NCBI GenBank assembly: GCA_028554795.2
Contig: CM068835.1
Location: 59,553,719 to 59,617,718 of the forward strand
Direction: 5' to 3'
From: Sinohyriopsis cumingii
Lineage: Eukaryota; Mollusca; Bivalvia; Unionida; Unionidae
DNA length: 64,000 nucleotides
The translations under genes were made by a program, and so were the position numbers. The notes beneath the pieces are model-generated. The model was not told the DNA's origin. It saw only the letters and a list, made by a program, of their open reading frames with translations, and did no database searches. Shown one piece after another: positions 13,201 through 54,826 of this stretch (positions are counted from its first letter, which is position 1; each line of letters starts with the position of its first letter).

Positions 13201-16200
13201 TATGCAAAACTGGTTTTTTTTTGCTATTTCTTGTTGCGGAGTTTAAGTCTCTGCAGCCGTAACATGGATTGATGGCAAAAGAAAAAGATCAATGAGTAAA
13301 ATGCTGCACTGGCAACAGATATAATTGTGATTGATTTTTTCCATTTGCTTTGTATTTATAAGCAGTAGTCGGTACTTCAATGGTTATTAGTTTTCTATAA
13401 AGGTTCATATTGTATTGGTATATGTAAAAAAAAAAAAAAAACAACAGAAGGATTAGCCATTCAATTAATTGTATCTGTTCTATTCGCGTCTTCAGAAGTC
13501 GGTCAGTTGTAGGTATAGTTCGGTAGCATGATTGACTGTATCACAGCATACAGTACTCAGCCCAGATGTCAGCATAAGCAGATTATGATGTAACAATGTA
13601 CTGTAAAGATGGAGTTGTCAATATGAACAAAGGATCGTTTGTGTAACAGATTGATTCCAATGCATTGCTTAGTCAAGTTTGTGGCTTCCTTTCATTCTCC
13701 CTTTTAATTTATCCAGTCCAAATCCATGATTGTATGTACAAATTAAATAACAAAAAAAGTCTGTCGCCAAAAATATCGCCAGATGGGATATTTTTGTCAC
13801 CAATAAGGAAAAAAAATCACAATTTGCGACATTGGCGAAGCCCAGGACGATCCTTGATATATAGTTTATTTAGGACAAATAGCAAGTAGTTTTTATTGTA
13901 TTTAGATAGATATTACAAGAAAAGTTCCATCTCTTCCAGCTTGGTCATCGCTGTCCTTCACCAGGCTAATGTCGTCCATCCACATTTACTGGTGTCCATC
14001 TGAGGTACCTTAGGTATCCATTAATGGGGCATCCTCATTACGTGTCCATGACATTTGATCCTGTGCATCTTGATCCCCATGTTAAATGTTGTTACATCCC
14101 ATCTTTTCATATAGGTTCACATTGGAAATCTTATTTGGCCATTAGATGTTGCAGATTTTATGCAAGTAACTATTATGAAAGGAACTTACTTTCCTCATGT
14201 CTGTCTTCACTACTCTCCGACACTCAGAGCAGCACCAACTTTATATTGCTGCTGTAAAGTCTGATCTTTGTTTCGAGGCTATATTGTTTTGATTTCCATA
14301 TAGGACAGAGTCTGCTGAAAGCACATCTGGCTTTATTTAACCTGGCCTGGATGACCTATTTGGCATCATCGTCACTGCTTATTAAGCTACCCAGGTGAGT
14401 GAAATCCTCTACAAACACAAGTGCTTCTCCATCAATGGTAACTGGAGGAGTAGCTGTGGAACTTGTGTATATCACTTGGGTTTTTTCTGTACGGACATGC
14501 AGGGCAGTCTGTTTAGTGTACTTGCCGAGTCTGTCAGATTTCTCTTGGAGATGAGAGTGCCTTGATGAAATGACAGCCAGATCAACAGCAAAGTCCAGAT
14601 CTTCAAGGTGTGAGAAAGAAGAGTGTCCACTGTATCCCTCTGGCATGGTCAGATATTGTTTGACATTATCCAGTTGATGTCGATGAGGAAAAGAATGGGA
14701 GAGAGGATGCAACCTTGCCTAACACCAGACTTCACTTGAATGACTCTGTAAGTGTTGTTAAGGATAATGCTGCATTTGAAGTGCTCATAAAGCTTCCCAA
14801 TGAGTTTGATTATCTTGGATGTTATTCCGTAGGCTCTAAGAATTTTCCATATACTCTACCCTTACAGTGAACACTATGAAATGCCTTCTTGCACTCAATG
14901 AAGCTGATGTAAAGGGGCACATTCCACTCTAGACAATGTTCAATATTGTTGTGTAGAGCAAATATATGATATATGTATCTTCTTCCTTTGTCGAACCCTG
15001 CTTGTTCCTGTCTGACTTTGTAATCTATGGCTGTGTCAATCCTTCAGAGAAGAATTCTGCAGAAAACTTTGCTGGGGATGGAAGGCAATGTCATCCCTCA
15101 CCTGTTGTCACAATTACTACGGTCATCTTTTTTGGTAGCTTAGCAATGAGGCCTTACACCAGTCCTGTGGGATGACATCATTTTCTCATATCTTTCTAAA
15201 GAGGTCTTGCTTTGAAGGATGTGCCTTCTCACTCACTAGTGGGAACATATATCACAACTACAATAGTTTTCATAATTACATCCAAATTCAACATATGGTG
15301 TACCCCATTTATGCATACAAATAAAGTTTATTTAGGATAAATAGCCATTATCAAGTACTATTCATTATTTTTAAATGAGTATTAAGAATGAAGGACTAAT
15401 GAAACTGGAAGATATAAACTTTAGCCAATTAATATTTACTGAACTACATGCAGTGATATAAGAGAGGAAAAGAAGAAAAAATCCAAACAAGCAAATAGTA
15501 TGTGTTTCAAGAACATTTTTTCATTTTCTTCACTATCAACATTACCAACATTAGTTTCAATATGGAAATTCTGATAGCCATCAAATTACAAGTATGGGGT
15601 GTAATATATGACAGTCATGGGACCGGGCTGACTGGAAAAAGACTATTATGACAGCCCATATTACACTGCACTGTGATGTTTGCCTGATGCATTGTACACA
15701 AGACCCAGTGTATAATAAAAATCACGGTATCTTGCTTATATTTCATGCAATACATTAATTACAATGCAATAACTCAGTACTATCTCAAAGTCATGGTATG
15801 TTGTGTGCAAAAATAACTAAAATTACCTCTCTTTTAGCTTAAATAAATACGTTTCCAGCAAAACAGATCATAACAGCATTTTTTTAAATAAAAATTTTAA
15901 ATTAATAATTTATTACTTTTCACTTATAACGTACAATATGTAATATTTGACTATACCACACCCAACCGGTTATGCCTATTCACATTATCAACTGCACTTA
16001 AACTATGTATTAAATACCGACACTTCCAACATTGTAATCTGTATAATTATACCTCTAACTCAGAATCCTCCTCCTCTACAACTTTGTCCTTCTTTTGTTT
16101 GCTTTTTGACTTGTATCTGCTGTTTATTACTAATGGCTCAAACCTAGCTGAACCAAATTTCTGCATAGTTCCAATTTTTCTGGGTAAAAGGACATGAAGC

Positions 16201-16481
16201 TTTCGGTGGAAAGAGACCTGGCACGATTTGCATCCGTATTTATTCAAGTGCCTATATCTTGGTAAATATGAAATCTGACTTTCATTCAAGTCTGAGACAA
16301 TGTCAGTGTAAATAAAAGGCAAATGGCCAACATGACCGTGCTGCAGATGCAGCGGATCGACGTCCGCGACGCTAGATACAACTACTGGACTTAATGCCAT
16401 ATCAACACGTGGTCGAAAAATGCATGCAAATTTGTTTACTTGTTGAATAATGAGTTTCAGGATATTACTCTGGTAACCCAT
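10084..16481 (-). CDS. MTRES1: MTRES1/C6orf203-like mitochondrial RNA-binding protein, 5' two coding exons
   Basis: MTRES1 is a mitochondrial matrix RNA-binding protein with a C-terminal S4-like domain that helps maintain mitochondrial transcription and rescues stalled mitoribosomes (family knowledge). Two coding exons, 16481-16053 and 10229-10084, join in phase 0 and give about 191 residues. The product starts with a basic leader (MGYQSNILKLIIQQVNKFAC) suited to mitochondrial import, has a Lys-rich then Glu-rich linker (RYKSKSKQKKDKVVEEEDSE), and ends with VKSLRADSILGSGLNMPRK. That tail parallels the human segment where an FRYDVILKTGLDIGRNK-like motif opens the S4-like domain. The exon ends in phase 2 at an AA|GTAATT donor, so the rest of the S4-like domain must lie in further exons. 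I could not find them in 1-10083. The 5.8-kb intron holds a hAT and a LINE remnant. Confidence 0.6.
11119..11236. repeat. Two-copy direct repeat, about 53 bp
   Basis: AAAACAGCACTCAT...CACTAACATTCTCAACTGAGGC occurs twice head to tail with a 2-bp indel and a few substitutions. It lies in the intron of the MTRES1-like gene. Confidence 0.85.
12430..12534. repeat. Dispersed repeat copy A, interrupted by a hAT element
   Basis: The segment from GGATGTGCCTTCTCATGCAC to ATACCCCATTTATGCATACA is about 85% identical by eye to 15214-15318. Its continuation, GTTTATTTAGGACAAATAGC, appears only after the hAT remnant, at 13864. Copy B at 15214-15345 is uninterrupted, so it acts as the empty-site form. Confidence 0.75.
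12535..13856 (-). mobile_element. hAT-type DNA transposon remnant
   Basis: The ends are related inverted sequences: left CAGGGATGGTCCTGGCTTTT, right end in reverse complement CAAGGATCGTCCTGGGCTTC. Both are followed by runs containing TGTCGCCA. A hAT C-terminal dimerisation fragment (12748-12945, minus strand) lies inside. The paralogous uninterrupted sequence at 15214-15345 confirms the insertion. The flanks (TACATATA left, ATATATAG right) resemble an eroded 8-bp duplication but are too AT-rich to be decisive. Confidence 0.65.
12748..12945 (-). pseudogene. hAT transposase C-terminal (hATC) fragment, ZNF862-like
   Basis: The frame reads MSPVSTVDCERGFSKMNLIK followed by TDIRNKLCISSLENLMRIS. 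This matches the conserved hATC dimerisation region of the ZNF862/KIAA1586-like hAT group (S.ADCERGFS.MN.IKT..R..L....L..L..I). Only the last ~65 residues survive; the zinc finger and catalytic core are absent here. The 57.2-58.6 kb remnant carries the complementary N-terminal and central parts of a similar protein. Confidence 0.7.
13900..15205 (-). mobile_element. LINE (non-LTR retrotransposon) reverse transcriptase remnant
   Basis: Reading the minus strand from 15200 to 13900 in broken frames gives recognisable RT segments in order. These are a VIPQDWCKA-like start of the fingers, GIRAYGI..KIIKLI-like helix text, GVRQGCILSPILFLIDINWI (RT motif with QGCxLSP), a degenerate DLDFAVDLAVISS in place of FADDLAL, and LHVRTEKTQVIY then VEDFTHLGSLISSDDDAK (palm/thumb). 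The last part is open from 14712 to 14356. The style resembles the RTE-like LINEs common in invertebrates. The catalytic ADD is replaced by AVD and several stops and frame changes are present, so it is dead. The 5' half (endonuclease) is missing. Confidence 0.75.
15214..15345. repeat. Dispersed repeat copy B (uninterrupted)
   Basis: Direct repeat of 12430-12534 plus 13857-13890. The two copies flank the LINE remnant 13900-15205, so they could be products of a segmental duplication around it. Confidence 0.7.
15346..16052. other. Intronic stretch without recognised features
   Basis: AT-rich intron sequence of the MTRES1-like gene. I saw no repeat longer than a few tens of bases and no convincing exon. 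Confidence 0.4.
16053..16481 (-). CDS. MTRES1: MTRES1-like coding exon 1 (143 codons)
   Basis: The start was set at the ATG at 16481-16479 because it has a strong context (AAAATGG), is followed by a basic amphipathic leader, and no upstream in-frame ATG exists before a likely acceptor (TTTACCAG ending at 16559) that would bring in a 5' untranslated exon. The donor is GAG|GTATAA at 16052-16051, phase 0. An alternative start is the second Met, at MALSPVVV. Confidence 0.55.
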
Positions 16482-17075
16482 TTTCAAAAAGATCCTAAGA
16501 ACATGTAGACTGTTCCTTAGATAAAGTATCTTAATTGCCCGATGCGGGTACTGTCTCTCTGGTAAAGAAAACACCAATTTATTAACATGAAGATGAGAAG
16601 CTTACACTATTATTGAAATAGAGTTATGCGTCTAGTAGACATAAAGCGGCTTATAATTTATCATAACAAACAACGAAACGAAGATAATTTGCGGCACTAG
16701 CCTAAGTAAGACAATCTTTTCTACTATTTTTTTTTTATATATTTTTACGGGAAAAATAATTCTTTAGATTCCCAAAAATAATAAATCATATGGAAAAGTT
16801 TTTTTTTTACATTAAAATAATACATGTCTGCTATAAAATTTGAATTCATATAAAAATGTTACATTCTTTTATATCCAACATTATTTTTACTGAACACATT
16901 TATATATATTTTTAATAATAGAAAATCGACAGTTTCCATGAAAAATTCAACGTTTTACATTAAAATATAAATATTTATAATTTAAAAAAAAATAATGCCC
17001 TGACTGTTTGTATCAAACGACTGTGATATAAGTAAATGAACTAAAATACTTTTATGAATAAATAATATGTCCACC

Positions 17076-17198
17076 ATGTATGTATGTATGTATGTATGTA
17101 TGTATGCATGCATGCATGCATGCATGCATGCATGTATGTATGTATGTATGCATGCATGCATGTATGTATGTATGTATGTATGTATGCATGCATGCATG
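17076..17198. repeat. (ATGT)n/(ATGC)n tetranucleotide microsatellite
   Basis: Alternating blocks of ATGT and ATGC repeats. It continues as CATGCGTGCATGCATATG at 17441-17458, beyond the SINE that splits it. Confidence 0.95.
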
Positions 17199-17440
17199 GG
17201 GGCCCCAAGTGGCCGAGTGGTCTAAAGCGCTCAGCGTTACGGATCACTGCCATCTCACCTCTGTCTGCGTGGGTTCGAATCTCGGATTCGGCTAATGTGG
17301 GCATGTGAGAAAGCTTGCCAGTAGCTTCTCGTGGGTCGGTGGTTCTTTCCAGGGTTTTCCCGGGTTCTTCCTCCACTATTAATACTGGCCGCCATGTATA
17401 CCCATCGTGTGCTGAAAAATGGCGTTAAACCCTACAACAA
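17199..17440 (+). mobile_element. tRNA-derived SINE, Meta-domain-like body
   Basis: The head contains box A (TGGCCGAGTGGTCTAAAGCG) and box B (GGGTTCGAATC) at Leu/Ser-tRNA-like spacing. It is followed by a body with TTTCCAGGGTTTTCCCGGGT and TCTTCCTCCAC, similar to the conserved Meta-type central domain described for mollusc SINEs. The tail is GGCGTTAAACCC then ACAAC. Both flanks are ATGC-type microsatellite, so the SINE sits inside that tract. The promoter boxes are intact. Confidence 0.75.
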
Positions 17441-17487
17441 CATGCGTGCATGCATATGATTTAACGACACATGAGCAGAATTCTGGC

Positions 17488-17650
17488 TACCGGGTGTCGT
17501 ATGTGTTTTATACACGAGAGGTATGCACGCAGGTCGAGGACCAGATGTGGTATGTGTCTTATACACGAGAGGTATGCATTTTGGTCGAGGATCAGGTGTG
17601 TTATGTGTCCTATGCACGAGAGGTTGAGTATCAGGTGTGATATATATCCA
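17488..17650. repeat. About 51-bp tandem repeat, 3 copies
   Basis: Units share GTATGTGT..TATACACGAGAGGTATGCA followed by GGTCGAGGA(C/T)CAG. They run head to tail with moderate divergence and lie directly downstream of the SINE. Confidence 0.85.
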
Positions 17651-18177
17651 TTACACAAACAGCATAAAACTACATCATGTTCCATACCAAGGGTGTAAAT
17701 AGGGGACAAATGGGATTTCTGAACTTTAGTGAAATATAAAGTAGTAGAAACTTTTGGGTTGTTATGTCAATACACAATAAATAAATCAAAATGATTAACT
17801 AGTTGATTCCAACACCATAACTCACATATGCTGCTATTCATATCTTGACCATTTTCATTACTTCTGCAAAATAACAAATGATATTGAACCCTAAACAAGA
17901 ACATAGGTGGAACACCTCTTCAACTAACGTTTACAAACTAACAACACACTCGTACCAGTGCATTTATTTGTAAAATGCAAGATGAGTTATAATACATTAC
18001 AGACTTTTTGTAAGACCAGCATTACAACAAGAATTCAAACACAAAGGACACTGGAAATACACGTAGCTAACCGTGTTTGTGCAAACCAATCATGTAAAAC
18101 CTACAACCTATTCGGAACATAATAGTTTTCACTTGGTTTCTGGTATGTTTTGGTATGAATTTATTACAAACCCAGGG

Positions 18178-18216
18178 CCGGATGGGGGGAGGGGGGGGGG
18201 GTCGGGTGGGCGGTGT
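18178..18216 (+). other. G-tract cluster with quadruplex potential
   Basis: Within about 35 bp there are runs GGGGGG, a run of ten or more Gs, then TCGGGTGGGCGG. This fits the general pattern of four G-runs with short loops on the plus strand. Confidence 0.7.
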
Positions 18217-20540
18217 CAGTGTTCGGGGTTTACGGAGACCCCCATTCCTGTAAAATAGGTCCACACACAAACAGTCACTTGTGACTTGAAATTTGGCCAT
18301 CATTTTATTCTTGCGCACGTTTATTTATTATCATGCAAATTTGAGTAAATACACTCATTGACTTTTGCTTGGGTGCCCTTTCGAGGAATGTCATGGCCTT
18401 TTGAAATTTTGGAACCCACCCCAACCCTCTAACACTTGACCTGAATCGGCCCAATATACCTCATACCGATACTATTTGGTAGGAGCCAATATAAAACAAT
18501 GAACACGTGTACTTATTGACACAAGCTAAGTATGGTATAATTTTATTACTCATAAAGAGGTGTTAACAAAAACTTAGAACTCGAAACAAGACGTGCTTGT
18601 ACAAACCACAAATAAAGCATACACTATTTCAGGAATCTAATATGTGTCTCATAGTACATTTGATTTGTATAATGTCATGACTTTTACTGTTATGCTTTGT
18701 GTCTTTAGTTTCTTGTAACTGCTCTTTAAACAGGTTTTGGCGGTGCCGTCAGTTTGTAAATGGCGCGGGTTATGCCAACAATCAACAATAAATTTGAGAT
18801 AGATATCAAGTGAAACTTTTTACTCTACTTTATCAGTTGTCGTTTTTCTCTGTCATCATTCGTATGTCCGAGATCATTATTAATTTGCTCTAATTCTGTT
18901 AAATCCGTTGCAAAATGGAAAATCTGTTCAAATTTGATTCTGTGTCATGCAGGTTGTGATTAAAAGTGATGGGTTTTTCTTTATTTAGAATCTTCGATTC
19001 ATTTAAAAGCGAATTATATGCATCCTCAACTGAGTTTTGTTCCAAACTTTCATCTGTAATGATTTTTATTTCAAGTTACAGCACTCTATCGAGGCCATAA
19101 TGTATTACCTCCGCCTATAAAATTAACGATTTTTTAATTTATATTTTGTAATTTTTTTATATTTTGTTATAGCTTTCAATGTGTTTAATTCAGCTGATTT
19201 GTCAGGACACTGGTGTTTCTCACGACTAATTCAAGTCCCCATGTGTACTGAATTGTGATGCCCATTAATACACTTCCTTAGCATGTTGATTTATGTTGTC
19301 TAAAAAGTGAATACTTCAAGCGACTTACAGGAACTTACTAATTCACACAGATGGGAAAATTAGACTCAACAGCGTGGTGAATCTTTGAGTAACTACAAAC
19401 GGGTCAATTATCTGTGTCCCTGAAAACTCCCATCATGCGGAAGGAAAGGCATCCTACGGTCAAGAATAAAACCTAAAACTATTACCAGAATTATTACTAA
19501 TCGACTTCGATATTCATTTAGAGAAATTCAAATGAGCATAACAATTGCTATGGAAACGACCAATATTTGTATAAATTTCAATTACATTTAACAATATCTG
19601 TAGAAGATCATCATTGCCCTTTAGATTTAATAATCATATTCAGAAAACAGCTTACTCAAGAGGCTGAACAAGTTGATTATTGATTTTTCACTACAGAACA
19701 GGGTCTATAGATGTATTGAATAGAGTGGAAATGGGCAATATCATTGAAAGTCTATTTGACATTTTACACAAGGAATTTGGAAAGGAAATAAGTAAGCGGA
19801 AAGATTTATGTTTGGAATGATTGAATATTTAATATTGCACTTATCTATATAACACGACTTCCGGAAAAAGCTCATACATAGATTTACCTGAATGGATCAA
19901 GAAGAAAGAAGCTTGCTTTGATGCAATAAATATGTACAGATAATAAATATTTTTATTTTTATATGACACGGGACGAATGCTAAATGCTCCCAGTAAAGGT
20001 CACCGGATGCCATCAAATACAAATTAGAAAGATACAGTGATTGGCTTAAAATAGAGGTGACTTGGAAAATTCGAGGATGAATTAGTTATCCATATTTAAA
20101 TTTTTTCAAGGGTTGGAGAAAGAGACACTAGGAGAAACAACATCAACTGTGTTAGAATATCTCACATAGCGAGCGAAAAATACTTGATTACATGTTAATT
20201 ATATTTCAATGTGGTGGATCTAATGACAACAAAAATGAAAGGTGACATTACACTGGAATAAAAAGTTTATTGAAAAACGTTTCTTAAAATGGCGTCATTA
20301 CCAATAAACAAACATGAATTTATAAATATTTGTGTACATCGTGCTGAATATTTTCAGCAAATATAAACAACTATCACACCACAAAAAGATATAATGTTGA
20401 TATCACATTAAAGTTTTTCAAGTCAATCCACATAAGACACCAACCAACAGTTTCCAGAGGAACAGACTGTATTGAAGTATTTTACGAATCGTTGGGTAAA
20501 GTCGCATAACCTGAATTAGTTAGACGATATGCTTGAATGG
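18217..20540. other. Intergenic stretch without recognised genes
   Basis: No open frame with coding character, no splice-bounded exon and no clear repeat was found on either strand between the G-tract and the hairpin at 20547. Confidence 0.4.
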
Positions 20541-20546
20541 GATACC

Positions 20547-20672
20547 TGTTATATCACAGGGTGGGTCGATGAAAAGGGTACTGATACAGAAATCGAGAGT
20601 GCTTTAGCGTCATACTTTTCTCTATTAATACCCTCTGAGTCACCCACACTCTGACATAACTGGTGTCACGAG
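20547..20672. repeat. Imperfect inverted repeat, about 45-bp arms (MITE-like hairpin)
   Basis: The left arm reads ACCTGTTATATCACAGGGTG then GGTC...AAGGGTACTGATA. The reverse complement of the right arm reads ACCAGTTATGTCAGAGTGTG then GGTG...GAGGGTATTAATA. The arms are separated by about 30 bp. It may be a small palindromic MITE or a structured transcript. Confidence 0.65.
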
Positions 20673-21388
20673 ATAATATTGACTTTCCAATTGTTATTGG
20701 ATCAGATATCTAATTTCACCCAGTTCATATATATTTTCCTTATGCGCCCCTTTTCTGTCATCCGGGGTTTCTTCTTTTTTAACGTTCCATCGCCTATCAA
20801 AATAAATGCAGCCAATCATTTGTGAGTCCTTGCGTGATAATATTTATTTCTCTTCCAAGTGAACAAAATCTTCATTATTTTTTTTTACGTCTATAAGGGA
20901 ACAAGTTATGGTGTTATTTGAAGAAATGACGACGATCGTACGTCATTTAGCCATCCTTCTGGATCATTATGAAGGCGTGACAGGATGTTTCAACTTTATT
21001 AGGAATTCAAGATCTTCTTAAATGGAGATTTTTGTAATACAAATTCACGTGTAAAATTTCACAACTTCTTGATAATCTTTTGCTGCTGATGAAAAACTGT
21101 CATTATTTCGTCTGCTAGAGAAAACTTAATATATAGTGCAAAACACTGTAACAGTCCAATCGCAATTTGCATTGCTTTATTGTTTTTAATATATTTATAT
21201 TGTGTTAAATTGAGTTCAGAAAAATTTAGAGTTCTGAATTTCTCCCTAGAAGCAATAATTAAGAAGGTTAGTGTCTTGTTCTTTTCGCGGATTTTTAAGA
21301 TACTTGTTTTTGTCTTTTGGCAATTTTATAATTCCTTCCACTGGTCATTTACATGATGGGACAATAAATGCAACCCCTTTTTAACGTA

Positions 21389-21390
<2 letters not shown>

Positions 21391-21463
<73 letters not shown>
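21391..21463. repeat. (TA)n microsatellite
   Basis: About 36 uninterrupted TA dinucleotides. Confidence 0.98.
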
Positions 21464-21465
<2 letters not shown>

Positions 21466-21764
21466 CGCAAATCTATATTTCTGCATTGCAGTTCATATAC
21501 AGAATGAGGCAATAACTGGCTGGAGTATTAACCGTGAATACACTTTCATGGAACCTTTTAGCATTAAAACGTCCTTACACACTAGTAGTTCAGTTTCAGT
21601 TATGCCCGTCACCCCTGCCGGGGTATAGGCCTCCCATAAATGATCGCCAGCGACTTATGTCCTGTGCCATCCCCTCAAGATGACTCCAGGTGTGACCCAG
21701 CAATAAATACAATCAATTTGTGATGTCCATCAGTGTTGTTTATTGAAATGAATTCAAAAATATT

Positions 21765-21767
21765 CTC

Positions 21768-21798
<31 letters not shown>

Positions 21799-21799
21799 T
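21765..21799. repeat. (CT)n microsatellite
   Basis: CT run with one CG interruption. Confidence 0.97.
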
Positions 21800-21987
21800 A
21801 CAACCTATGTTTTTATTTGCGTTTGTTTGTGCTTTTCCTTTATTTACTATCTCATACATCTTTGTCTTTACACAAGTTCGTGTTTTCTTTGACATTTCCT
21901 ATACGTGAATGTACGATAAATACGAGCAATTTTCAGTGTCTAAATTTGTATTTTTTCTGCCAGGTCATTCCGTCTGGTACATCTCCT

Positions 21988-22044
21988 TCTCCACCCCCCA
22001 CCCCCCACCCCCTTCTCCACCCCCCCACCCCCCACCCCCCCGCC
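21988..22044 (-). other. C-rich tract (G-run cluster on minus strand)
   Basis: Repeated CCACCCCCC blocks give more than six C-runs of four or more bases in under 60 bp. It could form a G-quadruplex on the minus strand and an i-motif on the plus strand. Confidence 0.7.
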
Positions 22045-22354
22045 ATTGTGAAATAGATATATCCAACGGGAGGCTGAACACAGCATCTGACATCATTAAC
22101 TAACAGCTCACTTGTTAATGTTCATCCGTGGAAAGCAAGTTCAATTTGGAGCACGACATAGCCGAGGACTACCAGAATTTAGAACACTGGAAAGGATCAG
22201 AAAAAAAGGTCGTCATACATAGTGTATGAAGAAATATCACGGGTTCTTTAGGATAGGTCTTTGTATTTAGAGTGATACTCCGCTGAATCAGCCTGAGGAC
22301 TGGTGCTCCAGAGTGCGAAATATTTCTACCCCAGCGTATTATTCCTGGCTTCTT

Positions 22355-22633
22355 GTCGCCGATGGAGTCGCTGAGTCGTCGACTGGTTCTCCTGTGGTCG
22401 CCCACTGTGTCGTCGACTGAGTGTCGATGCGTCGTTGACTGGGTTGCTGAGTGCCGACTGGGTCGCAGACTTAGTAGCAGAGTCGCCGACTGCATCGCAG
22501 AGTCGTTGACTGTGTCGCTGACTTGGTCGCAGAATCGTCTACTGTGCCGCTGCCTGTCGCAGAGTCGTCGACAGTGTCGTTGACTTGGTCGCCGAGTGAG
22601 TCGCATAATTGTCGAATGTGTCGCTGACTGCGT

Positions 22634-22636
<3 letters not shown>
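22355..22636. repeat. Degenerate GTCG-based minisatellite
   Basis: Irregular repetition of GTCG(C/T)(C/T/A)GACTG..GTCGCAGAGTCGTCGACTG elements, roughly 12-24 bp each, very CpG-rich against an AT-rich background. It ends directly in a (GA)n run. The minus-strand frame across it is a by-product of the repeat. Confidence 0.85.

Positions 22637-22673
<37 letters not shown>
22637..22673. repeat. (GA)n microsatellite
   Basis: About 18 GA units directly after the GTCG minisatellite. Confidence 0.97.
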
Positions 22674-22675
<2 letters not shown>

Positions 22676-22813
22676 ATTGCTAAATGATGAGAGTAGATAT
22701 ATATTCAATTAAAATGTGTATTGTCGCAAGATTTCTGCGTTTTGGATGAGCCTTGTAGCGCCTGTATCCTAGTCGACGAAAGACCATGTCCCTACAGTAT
22801 TTTAAATTCCCCA

Positions 22814-22860
<47 letters not shown>
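22814..22860. repeat. (CT)n microsatellite
   Basis: About 22 CT units. With the GA run 140 bp upstream it forms an inverted pair of simple repeats. Confidence 0.97.
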
Positions 22861-22863
<3 letters not shown>

Positions 22864-23808
22864 GACACAACAAACATGTATTCTTTCTGAAATATTTCAT
22901 TACAGATTTGTACTTTGTATAATCACCAACACGGAAATTTTAAAATGTTTGCCTTTAAAAGCGAATTTAGCATGCATTTCGACTGGTATCAGCGGTCTGT
23001 TGCTTTTTGGGCGGACCGGATCTAACCATATCCCGGCCTGCACACAACCATTATACCCTCTCGACCGTCCACACTGGACCAAATATTGATGCAATAAAAT
23101 TGCTGGCACAGCCATTCGCGCGTAGCATACACATCTGCTCATCGACCCACGGTAAGTGGGCGGGGAAAGTAACGTCAAGTGTCCGTAAGGGGGAAAAACT
23201 ATAGAGCCAAAACACAAATTCTTGATCATAGGTGGGCGGAGATTGACAGTTATAGGTGTCAGCATCGAACCTGGAATTACACAAGTTCGAACCGAGAGTC
23301 CTGATCACTACGTTATAAATAAACCATTGCATTATATAGGCTTATCCTTTTACACAACAGATTGATTTGAATGGATTTTGTTAGTTGTAACGGAGAGTCA
23401 AAAGGAGCTGAAGCAGGTAAAGTAAAACTCAAACTGTTTACTTAATTGTTTAATTTAAATACTATGTTTATTTCACTAGAAATTATGTATGTCCAAACTA
23501 AACACAAAATAATATATATTACAGTAATCTTGCCCGTCGATAATGCTCTTTTGTAATAAACAAAATCATTGTCTTCTCTCGTGCGGATTTATTTTTTTCC
23601 TCTTTGTCATGTCTGCTTTTCTTTGCTGTAGATCCGCTATCTTAACGTTGAATGTAGGGCCCTGTTGGAATTTCAAATCTATGCAAAATGAGCCGTCACA
23701 ATTAACCCCTCAGATCGCTGATCTGGTTTGTGGAAGTTACATTTCTAATTGTTTATACATTTGACCTAAAAGATTGTTGCTTGATCAGATAAATATTTAA
23801 ATATACGT
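22861..23808. other. Intergenic stretch downstream of the HAO-like gene
   Basis: Moderately GC-rich between 22980 and 23300. The minus strand around 23300-23280 has tRNA-like GGTTCGAAC text, but no full tRNA or SINE structure could be built. No gene was supported. Confidence 0.35.
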
Positions 23809-23814
23809 TTTATT
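23809..23814 (-). terminator. Poly(A) signal AATAAA of the HAO-like gene
   Basis: The canonical AATAAA lies on the minus strand about 152 nt after the HAO-like stop codon and is the first canonical hexamer I saw downstream of it. Confidence 0.5.
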
Positions 23815-23965
23815 GACACAAAACCATTTTGAGAAATTGGCGGTAATCGTCCAGAAAAAAACCTTAGCAGTAGTATTCTCTTATTAGACTACAAATTAAA
23901 ATGTTATTGCAAAATACTTTTTTTTAAAAACGGATTTGGATGGTGTTTTTTTTCCAGTTACGACG

Positions 23966-54826
<30,861 letters not shown>

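Noticed and set aside
14356-14712. Host coding exon
   Set aside because: The text is the palm/thumb part of a LINE reverse transcriptase.
17204-17290. Functional tRNA gene (Leu/Ser-like)
   Set aside because: A and B boxes are present, but the acceptor stem does not pair well and a SINE body follows.
16982-17376. Met-His-Ala-Cys repeat frames
   Set aside because: Translations of the (ATGT/ATGC)n microsatellite and the adjoining SINE.
21368-21628. Ile-Tyr repeat frame, and similar ones at 4931, 36870, 60846
   Set aside because: (TA)n microsatellite translations.
22169-22708. 179-codon Arg/Ser/Thr-rich minus-strand frame
   Set aside because: It arises from the GTCG minisatellite and the (GA)n run.
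23160-23330. tRNA or SINE on the minus strand
   Set aside because: GGTTCGAAC-like text appears, but no box A at suitable distance and no repeat copy elsewhere in the window.
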